A DNA stretch of 50,751 nucleotides from the NCBI GenBank assembly GCA_021771755.1, contig JAETOL010000035.1, positions 1 through 50,751 of the forward strand. Reading direction: 5' to 3'. Of this stretch, positions 44,444 to 50,751 are shown piece by piece. Position numbers and translations under genes: made by a program. The notes below the pieces were generated by a model, which ran no database searches, was not told the DNA's origin, and was given only the letters and a program-made list of their open reading frames with translations. This DNA comes from Lachnospiraceae bacterium. GTDB taxonomy: Bacteria > Bacillota > Clostridia > Lachnospirales > Lachnospiraceae. The number at the start of each line of letters is the position of its first letter. Positions within the stretch are counted from its first letter, which is position 1.

Positions 44444-45199
44444 TCAGTCTACGATCGTAATGGATTCGATCACCGGCTGTTCTTCTGGCACAATTGTACC
44501 ATTATCGTCTATCGGCTGAGCATCTTCACAGATTTTGTCTACCACATCCATGCCTTCTGTTACATGGCCGAAGCCTGCATAATCCCCATCCAGGAAAGTA
44601 CTGTCCTCGTGAACGATAAAGAACTGAGAACTTGCACTGTCCGGATCCATAGCCCTTGCCATGGAGATCACTCCTCTTGTATGAGAAATGTCATTTTCCA
44701 CGCCGTTATTGGAAAACTCTCCCTTAATCTCTTCATCAGATCCGCCTTTACCATTTCCAAGCGGATCTCCGCCCTGTACCATAAAGCCGTCCATGATACG
44801 ATGGAACGTCAGTCCGTCATAAAATCCATCCTGAGCCAGCTTCACAAAGTTGGTAACTGTGATCGGAGCCGTATCTGCATCTAACTCCACCTGAATCTCT
44901 CCATAATCCTTAACACTGATCCGGGCATGATGGATTCCGGTCAGTTCACTGCTGGTATCCAGTACTGTTTCCCTGTCTTCTTTATCAGAGCTGCTTTCCT
45001 CCTGGGAAGATGCTTCTTCACCATCACTGAATCCTGCCTTTTCCGCTTCTTCATCACTGACAGTTGCAGCTTCTCCATCTGATTTCTCTGCAGTTTCCTG
45101 TGTTTTTGTTTCCTCTGCTGCCTCTTTTGTTCCACAGCCCGTCAGCATTCCTGCGGAAAGCACTGCTGCACAAAGTATCGCCAAAGTCTTATGCTTCAT
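44444..45199 (-). CDS. Cyclophilin-type peptidyl-prolyl isomerase lipoprotein
   Basis: Extracytoplasmic folding factor of 251 residues anchored by lipid. The signal peptide ends with the lipobox LTGC (cysteine 22). A long Glu/Ser/Lys-rich linker follows (about residues 23-85). The cyclophilin domain contains FHRIMDGFMVQGGDP, GVISMAR and QFFIVHED. The start is the ATG at 45199, after GGAGG. It is downstream of trpS on the same strand by 102 bp, with no clear terminator between them, so it may share that transcript. Confidence 0.92.
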   Translation of the reverse strand: MKHKTLAILCAAVLSAGMLTGCGTKEAAEETKTQETAEKSDGEAATVSDEEAEKAGFSDGEEASSQEESSSDKEDRETVLDTSSELTGIHHARISVKDYGEIQVELDADTAPITVTNFVKLAQDGFYDGLTFHRIMDGFMVQGGDPLGNGKGGSDEEIKGEFSNNGVENDISHTRGVISMARAMDPDSASSQFFIVHEDSTFLDGDYAGFGHVTEGMDVVDKICEDAQPIDDNGTIVPEEQPVIESITIVD

Positions 45200-45301
45200 T
45201 TCGATTCCTCCTGATCCTGTTGTTGCACGGACCATCCTGTCTTTTTGGGGTCCGCCTTTTCTGTTTTGTCTGCCGGAGTTTTTCTCTTTTCTCTTTTATG
45301 G

Positions 45302-46306
45302 TTATCGGATTCTGTCCGGGAAACCAACCTTTCTCTGTACCTTGCGCAATGTCTTTGTGGCATAATAATTTGCCTTTTCTGCATTCTCTTTGATCACAGA
45401 GTCAATATATGCCTTATCCTTGGAAAGTCTCGCAAACTCGTCCTGAAGCGGCTTCAGTACAGAGATCACAGCCTCTGCCACTGCCGGCTTCAATTCACCG
45501 TAGCCTTTTCCGTCAAATTCCTTCACTGCTTCATCCGGTGTCTTTCCGGTACATGCACAGTAAATATCGATAAGATTCTTAACTCCCGGCTGTTCCTCGC
45601 GATAAGCGATACAGCCTTCGGAATCTGTCACTGCACGTTTAAATTTACGCATAATCGTATCCGGATCATCCATAAGATAAATACTTCCGTTTGGATTCTC
45701 ATCCGATTTGGACATTTTTCTGGAAGGATCCTGAAGGCTCATGATCTTCGCTCCTACCTTGCCTACATATGCTTCCGGAACTGTAAATACATCTCCGTAA
45801 ATATTATTAAAACGCTCCGCCACATTTCTGGTAAGCTCCAGATGCTGCATCTGGTCGATTCCTACCGGAACCACATCTGCCTGATACAGAAGGATATCCG
45901 CTGCCATCAGAACCGGATAAGTAAAAAGTCCGCCATTGATATTATCTGCATGCTTGGCAGCCTTATCCTTAAATTGCGTCATACGGTTCAGCTCTCCCAT
46001 ATAAGTAAAGCAGCTTAAGATCCAGGACAGTTCTGCATGTCCGGAAACATGGGACTGATAATAAATACAGTTTTTCTTAGGGTCAAGACCTGCCGCAATG
46101 TAAAGAGTCAGAAGATTACGGGCTCTTTTACGAAGTTCTGCCGGATTCTGGCGTACGGTAATGGAATGAAGATCCACCACACTGTAAAAGCACTCATATT
46201 CATCACTTAAAGTCAGCCAGTTTTTCAGAGCACCCAGATAATTTCCCAGTGTAAGGTTTCCTGTTGCCTGCATACCGCTGAATAAAACTTTTTTTCCGTC
46301 TATCAT
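45302..46306 (-). CDS. trpS: Tryptophanyl-tRNA synthetase
   Basis: Class-I aminoacyl-tRNA synthetase that charges tRNA-Trp, 334 residues, as usual for bacteria. The HIGH-like motif is in TGNLTLGNY (15-23) and KMSKS is at 197-201. AGAGG precedes the ATG. It has its own promoter 43 bp upstream with a short leader, so no T-box is present, unlike many Firmicute synthetase genes. Confidence 0.96.
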   Translation of the reverse strand: MIDGKKVLFSGMQATGNLTLGNYLGALKNWLTLSDEYECFYSVVDLHSITVRQNPAELRKRARNLLTLYIAAGLDPKKNCIYYQSHVSGHAELSWILSCFTYMGELNRMTQFKDKAAKHADNINGGLFTYPVLMAADILLYQADVVPVGIDQMQHLELTRNVAERFNNIYGDVFTVPEAYVGKVGAKIMSLQDPSRKMSKSDENPNGSIYLMDDPDTIMRKFKRAVTDSEGCIAYREEQPGVKNLIDIYCACTGKTPDEAVKEFDGKGYGELKPAVAEAVISVLKPLQDEFARLSKDKAYIDSVIKENAEKANYYATKTLRKVQRKVGFPDRIR

Positions 46307-46348
46307 GATATTTACCTCTCTTGTTGATGCATTTCTAAGCTGTATACC

Positions 46349-46377
46349 AGTTTATCATTCTATAGAAATAAAGTCAA
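46349..46377 (-). promoter_or_regulatory. trpS promoter
   Basis: Minus-strand -35 TTGACT (46372-46377), 17-bp spacer and -10 TAAACT (46349-46354). Confidence 0.7.
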
Positions 46378-46401
46378 TGAATTACTGTGCAAAGGAACGG
46401 C

Positions 46402-46430
46402 TTGTCTAGCTGTGCGAACTCTGCTAAAAT
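46402..46430 (+). promoter_or_regulatory. luxS promoter
   Basis: -35 TTGTCT (46402-46407), 17-bp spacer and -10 TAAAAT (46425-46430), with an extended -10 TG at 46422-46423. It lies 33 bp before the luxS start. Confidence 0.7.
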
Positions 46431-46463
46431 GAGATATCATATATTATTTCAGGAGGAACACAC

Positions 46464-46943
46464 ATGAAAAAAATCGCAAGCTTTACCATAGACCACCTCA
46501 AGCTGCAGCCGGGAATCTATGTTTCCCGCAAGGATTATCTGGGAGATCAGGTGATCACCACCTTTGATATCCGTATGACTTCTCCCAACGAAGAACCGGT
46601 TATGAATACTGCCGAGCTTCACGCTATGGAGCATCTGGCAGCCACCTTTCTCCGCAACCACGAGGAATTTGGACCAAAGGTGATCTACTGGGGACCTATG
46701 GGCTGCCGCACCGGTAATTATCTTCTTCTTGCAGGCGATCTGGAATCCAGAGATATCGTTGGACTGATCACAGAAATGTTTGAATTTATCCGTGATTTTG
46801 AGGGCGAAATCCCAGGGGCATCTGCCAGGGACTGTGGAAACTATCTGGATATGAATCTTGGAATGGCAAAGTATCTGGCAGATAAATATCTGAAGGAAGT
46901 CCTCTATGATATCAAAGAAGACCGTCTGGTCTACCCGGAATAA
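46464..46943 (+). CDS. luxS: S-ribosylhomocysteine lyase LuxS
   Basis: Fe/Zn enzyme that cleaves S-ribosylhomocysteine to homocysteine and the AI-2 precursor. Metal ligands His53 and His57 are in HAMEH, with Cys124 in ARDCGN; the catalytic cysteine is Cys81 in GCRTG. At 159 residues it is normal length. AGGAGG precedes the ATG. It is a single-gene unit ending at the 46965-47013 hairpin. No nucleosidase (mtnN) or methionine-cycle gene is adjacent. Confidence 0.97.
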   Translation: MKKIASFTIDHLKLQPGIYVSRKDYLGDQVITTFDIRMTSPNEEPVMNTAELHAMEHLAATFLRNHEEFGPKVIYWGPMGCRTGNYLLLAGDLESRDIVGLITEMFEFIRDFEGEIPGASARDCGNYLDMNLGMAKYLADKYLKEVLYDIKEDRLVYPE

Positions 46944-46964
46944 TCCGTTCCCTGTAAAAGTAAA

Positions 46965-47013
46965 AAACCAGAGATCCTTTTCCTTCCGGAAATCATCTCT
47001 GGTTTCTTTTTTT
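46965..47013. terminator. Bidirectional terminator between luxS and the SH3 lipoprotein gene
   Basis: AAACCAGAGAT and ATCTCTGGTTT pair around an inner GAT/ATC and GG/CC section. T runs follow on both strands, and the hairpin separates the convergent luxS and SH3 lipoprotein genes. Confidence 0.82.
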
Positions 47014-47021
47014 ACCTCTGT

Positions 47022-47486
47022 TTACTGGGCTGCAGCCTGGTCTGCCGCAGGCGCTGCTCCTGCCGGAGCTTCTGTTGTCACATACTGAGCGCTTACATAA
47101 CCCTTCTGTCCGTTGATGTCAACTTCAATCCACTGACCATCCTCGCTGACACCTGTACCTGTCAGCTGATCACCTACCTTGGTGCTCTGGATGATATTCG
47201 TCTGATCTGTAGTAACACAGTCTGTACGGATATTTGCCTCATTATTTGCATAATAAACAGCATCCTTCTTTATGATCTTCACGCCGCTTGCAGTCTGGGA
47301 AACCTCAGGTGTCGGGGTTGCTGTGACTGCCGGAGTAGGAGTTGCTGCCGGTGTCGGGGTTGCTGTGGGTGTCGGGGTTGCTTTTATCACAGTCACGGTA
47401 GAGTCTTCTCCTCCTGTGCTGTAGCCGCAGCCGGAAGCAAAGAGAGTAAGACCTGCCAGTGCAATCAGTAATCTGGATTTCTTCAT
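47022..47486 (-). CDS. SH3-domain lipoprotein with Thr-Pro repeat linker
   Basis: Surface lipoprotein of 154 residues. The signal peptide ends in the lipobox ASGC (cysteine 20). A repetitive ATPTP-type linker runs from about residue 36 to 61, then a bacterial SH3 domain (about 70-137, with IRTDCV and WIEVDINGQKGYVSA) and an Ala-rich tail. Bacterial SH3 domains bind peptidoglycan, so a wall-associated role is likely but unproven. AAAGGAGG precedes the ATG. Confidence 0.85.
   Translation of the reverse strand: MKKSRLLIALAGLTLFASGCGYSTGGEDSTVTVIKATPTPTATPTPAATPTPAVTATPTPEVSQTASGVKIIKKDAVYYANNEANIRTDCVTTDQTNIIQSTKVGDQLTGTGVSEDGQWIEVDINGQKGYVSAQYVTTEAPAGAAPAADQAAAQ
47308..47385. repeat. 18-bp tandem repeat in the SH3 lipoprotein linker
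   Basis: The unit GGTGTCGGGGTTGCTGTG (plus strand) occurs exactly at 47308-47325 and 47350-47367, and with two changes at 47368-47385. Between the first two is a diverged 24-bp stretch. The unit encodes ATPTP repeats on the minus strand, and its 18-bp length keeps the frame if copies are gained or lost. Confidence 0.8.
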
Positions 47487-47505
47487 AAGAATTTTCCTCC
47501 TTTAT

Positions 47506-47535
47506 CGCATACCACCACTATACCCCATTCCATGC
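47506..47535 (-). promoter_or_regulatory. SH3 lipoprotein promoter candidate
   Basis: On the minus strand TTGCAT and TATAGT are found with an 18-bp spacing about 20-50 bp before the start codon (positions approximate). Confidence 0.5.
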
Positions 47536-47565
47536 ATGTTATGCAAGTGTTTTTTGCGTTTCACA

Positions 47566-48984
47566 TCAGAAACGGAAGTCTCTCCTGCCATTTTCAATCT
47601 CTTTCAGATTCTTCGCACAGATTTCTCTTGTCTTTTCACGGCCAACATTCTGGAGTTCTCTCTCAATCACCTTCAACCCCTTTTCTCTGGTATCCGGAGA
47701 CGCATAATCCTCCAGATATTCTTTCAGGGTCATCAGTGCATTGGGATGGCAGCAGTTTGCAATCTGTCCGCTTTTTACCAGAGACATGAAACGGTCTCCG
47801 GTACGGCCTTCTCTGTAGCAGGCGGTACAGAAGCTTGGAATATAACCCAGCTCCAGAAGCCAGTTTACCACCTCGTCTAATGTCCGTCTGTCACTGACAT
47901 CAAACTGAGAAGAATTGTCTTCCTCTGCCTCTTCCTCCGCATAACCGCCAACAGAAGTTCTGGATCCGCCGCTGATCTGAGAAATACCAAGATCCAGTAC
48001 CTTTTCTCTGCATTTCTGCGTTTCCCGGGTGGAGATGATCATTCCCGTATAAGGAACTGCGATCCGGATCACTGCGATGATCTTCTGGAAGATTTCGTCC
48101 GGCACTGCATTGGTAAAGTCCTTGGTATCAATGTCATCTGCCGGACAGATACGCGGTACACTGATGGTATGCGGTCCTACGCCAAATCTTGCCTCCAGGT
48201 GTTCTGCATGCATAAGAATACCAACAAAATCATAGCGATAGGTTTCCAGTCCGAAGAGGACACCACAGCCTACATCATCAATACCTGCCTCCATTGCACG
48301 GTCCATTGCCTCTGTATGATATGCATAATCACTCTTCGGTCCTGTAGGATGGAGAGCCTCATAGCTTTCTTTATTATAAGTCTCCTGAAAAAGAATGTAG
48401 GTTCCGATTCCGGCCTCTTTCAGCTTACGGTAATTTTCCACGGTGGTTGCGGCAATATTTACATTGACGCGGCGGATTGCTCCGTTTTTGTGTTTGATAC
48501 TGTAAATGGTCTTAATGCTTTCCAGTATATACTCAATAGGATTATTTTTTGGATCTTCTCCTGTTTCCAGTGCCAGACGCTTATGTCCCATATCCTGAAG
48601 AGCGATCACTTCCTGACGGATTTCTTCCTGTGTCAGCTTTTTACGGCGGATATGTTTATTTTTTGCATGATAAGGACAGTAAACGCAACCGTTGATACAG
48701 TAATTGGAAAGATATAAAGGTGCGAACATTACGATTCTGTTTCCATAGAATTTCTGTTTGATCTCTTTTGCCACATGATACATTTTGTCGATCAGGCGCG
48801 GGTCTTCACATTCCAGAAGAAGCGCCGCCTCCCTGTGGCTGAGACCTTTGCAGTCTCTTGCTCTTTCGATCAGACTTTCGATCAGCTCGGTATTGTCCTT
48901 ATTCTCTTTTGCATAGGCAAGTGAATCCAGGATCTCCTGATGGTCAATAAATTCTGTTGCTTTTGTTGATTTCGGATCGTACAT
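47566..48984 (-). CDS. hydG: [FeFe]-hydrogenase H-cluster maturase HydG
   Basis: Radical-SAM tyrosine lyase that makes CO and CN- and builds an Fe(CO)2(CN)-cysteine synthon for the H-cluster. The N-terminal CX3CX2C is at Cys96, Cys100 and Cys103. The C-terminal auxiliary cluster motif CX2CX22C is present (FCTACYREG to NCC). At 472 residues it is full-length. GGGAGG precedes the ATG, 38 bp after hydE. It is homologous to ThiH, also in this window, but the C-terminal cluster motif sets it apart. Confidence 0.96.
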   Translation of the reverse strand: MYDPKSTKATEFIDHQEILDSLAYAKENKDNTELIESLIERARDCKGLSHREAALLLECEDPRLIDKMYHVAKEIKQKFYGNRIVMFAPLYLSNYCINGCVYCPYHAKNKHIRRKKLTQEEIRQEVIALQDMGHKRLALETGEDPKNNPIEYILESIKTIYSIKHKNGAIRRVNVNIAATTVENYRKLKEAGIGTYILFQETYNKESYEALHPTGPKSDYAYHTEAMDRAMEAGIDDVGCGVLFGLETYRYDFVGILMHAEHLEARFGVGPHTISVPRICPADDIDTKDFTNAVPDEIFQKIIAVIRIAVPYTGMIISTRETQKCREKVLDLGISQISGGSRTSVGGYAEEEAEEDNSSQFDVSDRRTLDEVVNWLLELGYIPSFCTACYREGRTGDRFMSLVKSGQIANCCHPNALMTLKEYLEDYASPDTREKGLKVIERELQNVGREKTREICAKNLKEIENGRRDFRF

Positions 48985-49022
48985 AATTTCCTCCCTTTCG
49001 CCGCTTTGTAAGCAGCCTTGTC

Positions 49023-50063
49023 TTATTCTCTGTTATAATCTCCACGGTCTGTCACAATCTGACACCCAATGGCTTCCATTCGTTTTTTTAAATTTTTCAC
49101 GCCCTCTGCCGCCTCATCTCCTGTCGATATCTTTCCGTCATAAAGCATATATTTTTTTCTGACAGAAAGAGGAGAAAGATTCGGCATAACTACATTTGCT
49201 CCGGAAAGGATTCCTTTTTCTCTTCCGGATGGATGGATCGTTCCAAGGGCTGTCGTAGCCGGAAGAAGAACCCGCGGAAGCATCAGGCGCAGAAGAGCCA
49301 GATAAAAAAGAGTATCCTCCATGGTGCCGTCAGGCTGTTCCCGGAAAGGGGTATCTCCGTGTGAAATAAAGGGACCGATCCCTACCATTTCCGGATCCAG
49401 CTTTTTCAGAAAAAGAAAATCTTCCGCCAGTGTTTCCGGCGTTTGCCCCGGCGACCCCACCATAAATCCCGCTCCTGTCTGAAAGCCCAGCTTTTTCAAA
49501 AGGAACAGACAGTGCTTTCTGTTTTCCAGGGAAAGAGGTTCCGGATGAAGGATACGATAATGATCCGGATCTGCCGTTTCGTGACGCAGCAGATAACGGT
49601 CGGCTCCAGCCTCCCGGAAAGCCCTGTATTCTTCCTCTTTTTTTTCTCCGACAGAAAGGGTCAGAGCACAGTCCGGATAACCGTTTTTGATCTCGCGGAT
49701 CAGCTCCGTCAGTCTTTCTGCAGTAAAATATCCATCCTCGCCCCCCTGGAGCACAAAGGTCCGGAATCCCAGCTCATAGCCCTGTCGGCAGCAGTCAAGA
49801 ATATCCTCTTTTGTAAGGCGGTATCTTGCCGCTTTTTTATTGTTTCTTCTGATTCCACAGTAATAGCAGTCGTTTTTGCAGTAATTTGTAAATTCGATCA
49901 GACCTCTGATAAAAACCCTGTTTCCGTAAGTTCTTTCCCGAACCTGACGGGCAAGTTCTCTGGCATACAGTTCCGTTTCCCTGTTTCTGCCTGCAATCAG
50001 AAAGATCAGTTCCTCCTTATCCAATGCCTGTGTTTGATAAAGTTTATCGATCAGCTCTTTCAT
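49023..50063 (-). CDS. hydE: [FeFe]-hydrogenase H-cluster maturase HydE
   Basis: Radical-SAM enzyme that acts on the HydG product during assembly of the diiron subcluster. The CX3CX2C motif is at Cys62, Cys66 and Cys69, followed by GIRRNNK, typical of HydE. At 346 residues it is normal. I see no second cysteine cluster at the C-terminus, which is variable in the family. Its start overlaps the TM1266-type stop (ATGA), so it is translationally coupled to it. HydF is not in the window. Confidence 0.95.
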   Translation of the reverse strand: MKELIDKLYQTQALDKEELIFLIAGRNRETELYARELARQVRERTYGNRVFIRGLIEFTNYCKNDCYYCGIRRNNKKAARYRLTKEDILDCCRQGYELGFRTFVLQGGEDGYFTAERLTELIREIKNGYPDCALTLSVGEKKEEEYRAFREAGADRYLLRHETADPDHYRILHPEPLSLENRKHCLFLLKKLGFQTGAGFMVGSPGQTPETLAEDFLFLKKLDPEMVGIGPFISHGDTPFREQPDGTMEDTLFYLALLRLMLPRVLLPATTALGTIHPSGREKGILSGANVVMPNLSPLSVRKKYMLYDGKISTGDEAAEGVKNLKKRMEAIGCQIVTDRGDYNRE

Positions 50064-50320
50064 AAATTTTTCTCCGGTATTCTGGAATATACCGTTTTAC
50101 TGGATACTCCATGCAGCATTCCCAGTTTGCCGGACAACGCACTGATCTTTTCCTGCGGGGCATCCAGGATCACGCTGATCACGGAAACACCTTTTGACCG
50201 ATAGGGAATCCCCATCCTTCCAACTACATATTCTCCGTATTCATGCAGAATCCTGTTCAGTTCCTCGCTTTTGTCCCTGTCTTCTACAATAATGGCGATC
50301 ACTGCGATTCTTGTTTCCAT
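50060..50320 (-). CDS. TM1266-family putative hydrogenase system regulator
   Basis: An 86-residue ferredoxin-like/ACT-type protein. The core IAVIAIIVEDRDKSEELNRIL followed by GRMGIPYRSKGVSVISVILDA matches the TM1266 family, which is found next to hydE/hydG and is annotated as an iron-only hydrogenase system regulator. Its ligand and mechanism are unknown. The ATG at 50320 has GGAGAGGAG upstream. It is first in the operon and overlaps hydE. Confidence 0.85.
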   Translation of the reverse strand: METRIAVIAIIVEDRDKSEELNRILHEYGEYVVGRMGIPYRSKGVSVISVILDAPQEKISALSGKLGMLHGVSSKTVYSRIPEKNL

Positions 50321-50387
50321 ATCACATCTCCTCTCCTTTTTTTCCAGTCTCATCCAGTCGTTTTTTCATTTTACTTTTATGCAAAAT

Positions 50388-50415
50388 AAAAACCCGATGC
50401 CAGACAGACACCGGG
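50388..50415 (-). terminator. Leader hairpin B before the hydrogenase maturase operon
   Basis: On the minus strand CCCGGTG (50415-50409) pairs with CATCGGG (50399-50393) around nine bases, then TTTTTATTTT. It has the form of an intrinsic terminator between promoter and first gene, so it is probably an attenuator. The flat 50321-50387 segment holds only the ribosome-binding site. Confidence 0.65.
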
Positions 50416-50426
50416 GATATGTACAG

Positions 50427-50448
50427 AAAAACTGCAGCTTACCTGCAG
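50427..50448 (-). terminator. Leader hairpin A before the hydrogenase maturase operon
   Basis: Two CTGCAG arms (50443-50448 and 50432-50437) around a 5-nt loop, followed on the minus strand by TTTTTC. It is short and may be a pause or weak termination site upstream of hairpin B. Confidence 0.5.
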
Positions 50449-50483
50449 CAATACATTCTTTTTCTGTTTTCTCTCACATCCAT
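50439..50483 (-). CDS. Possible 14-residue leader peptide
   Basis: A minute reading frame in the hydE/hydG leader would encode MDVRENRKRMYCCR. Its Tyr-Cys-Cys codons lie at the foot of hairpin A and its stop codon lies in that hairpin's loop. There is no convincing ribosome-binding site (the nearest AAGGG is about 14 bases away), so translation is unproven. It is listed because HydG consumes tyrosine and its product carries cysteine. Confidence 0.25.
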   Translation of the reverse strand: MDVRENRKRMYCCR

Positions 50484-50524
50484 TCTTCGCAGGTTTACCC
50501 TTAAAAGTCCGGTGAATATTTTTT

Positions 50525-50553
50525 ATTTTATCACATCAGCTTTCTAAAAACAA
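50525..50553 (-). promoter_or_regulatory. hyd operon promoter candidate
   Basis: Minus-strand TTGTTT (50548-50553), 17-bp spacer and TAAAAT (50525-50530), with a TGTGA just before the -10. The start point would be near 50518, giving a leader of about 200 nt. A 10-bp direct repeat lies just upstream. Confidence 0.55.
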
Positions 50554-50584
50554 GCAAAATGTACAGTTATACATGCAAAATGTA
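50554..50584. repeat. Direct repeat upstream of the hyd promoter
   Basis: GCAAAATGTA occurs at 50554-50563 and 50575-50584, 21 bp apart (two helical turns), next to the -35 of the leftward promoter. It is a candidate activator or repressor site. From 50585 to the window end the sequence is AT-rich and I see no gene. Confidence 0.6.
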
Positions 50585-50751
50585 TTTTTTTATAGTTATT
50601 TTGTATAATTATTGATTTGAAATATAATTTAACCTGTTGTGCTACTTGAAAATTGTACTGCCTGTTAGCTCAAAATTGCCCAAAATATCCCTGTGCAACT
50701 CAAAAACGGATTTTTTAGAAAATAAGATGTTTTATTTTTCCGATATCACAG

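Noticed and set aside
46307..46463. A T-box or SAM riboswitch between trpS and luxS
   Set aside because: Both genes have short leaders behind clear promoters, and none of the conserved T-box or S-box segments is present.
1..50751. CRISPR arrays, insertion sequences or prophage genes
   Set aside because: I see no regularly spaced repeats, transposase or integrase motifs, or terminal inverted repeats around gene-sized units. The apparent repeats are promoters, hairpins or the lipoprotein linker.

Overview
The window looks like a chromosomal segment of an anaerobic, low- to mid-GC Firmicute, most likely a gut Lachnospiraceae. This is inference from gene content: an oxygen-independent (cbi-type) cobalamin pathway, [FeFe]-hydrogenase maturases, a short clostridial ThiC, a GH112 phosphorylase, LuxS, strong AGGAGG ribosome-binding sites and frequent TTG starts. 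I see no insertion sequence, prophage, CRISPR array or tRNA. The 50 protein genes are tightly packed.

Layout. 1-454: three tandem promoters fire leftward into what looks like a pre-rRNA leader cut by the window edge, and a rightward promoter serves cbiL. 455-2733 (+): cbiL, translationally coupled to an ABC-2 exporter. 2808-6061: Cof phosphatase and pyridoxamine kinase (-), divergent from a MocR/PdxR-type regulator (+) whose PLP-binding lysine is replaced by arginine. 6032-17496 (-): a ten-gene B12 operon, cbiD-F-G-H-JET-A-B-cobD-cbiP-cbiC. 17652-23010 (-): a five-gene peptide/nickel-type ABC importer under a cobalamin riboswitch. 23125-24122 (-): DUF3169 membrane protein plus a small XRE repressor with paired operators. 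24289-28080 (-): L,D-transpeptidase, metallo-hydrolase and AGCS symporter; a LysR gene diverges at 28203. 29102-33254: GH112 phosphorylase (-), divergent AraC regulator and RluA-type pseudouridine synthase (+). 33249-36013 (-): coaBC, panT, coaX. 36113-42584 (-): TPP riboswitch and thiS-F-G-H-tenI-thiE-D-C. 42715-44355 (+): M42 peptidase and mnmM. 44444-47486: cyclophilin lipoprotein and trpS (-), luxS (+), SH3 lipoprotein (-). 47566-50320 (-): TM1266-family regulator, hydE, hydG, behind a structured leader.

How the genes work together. The corrin genes cover precorrin-2/cobalt-sirohydrochlorin to adenosylcobinamide phosphate. No cobaltochelatase, corrinoid adenosyltransferase or nucleotide-loop gene (cobU/S/T) is in view. 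The riboswitch-controlled importer next to them is a candidate for cobalt or corrinoid uptake. The other blocks supply cofactors: PLP salvage, CoA from pantothenate, de novo thiamine and the hydrogenase H-cluster. The most unusual features are the hydE/hydG leader, with nested alternative pairings and a possible Tyr-Cys-Cys leader peptide, and the Lys-to-Arg substitution in the PdxR-like regulator.
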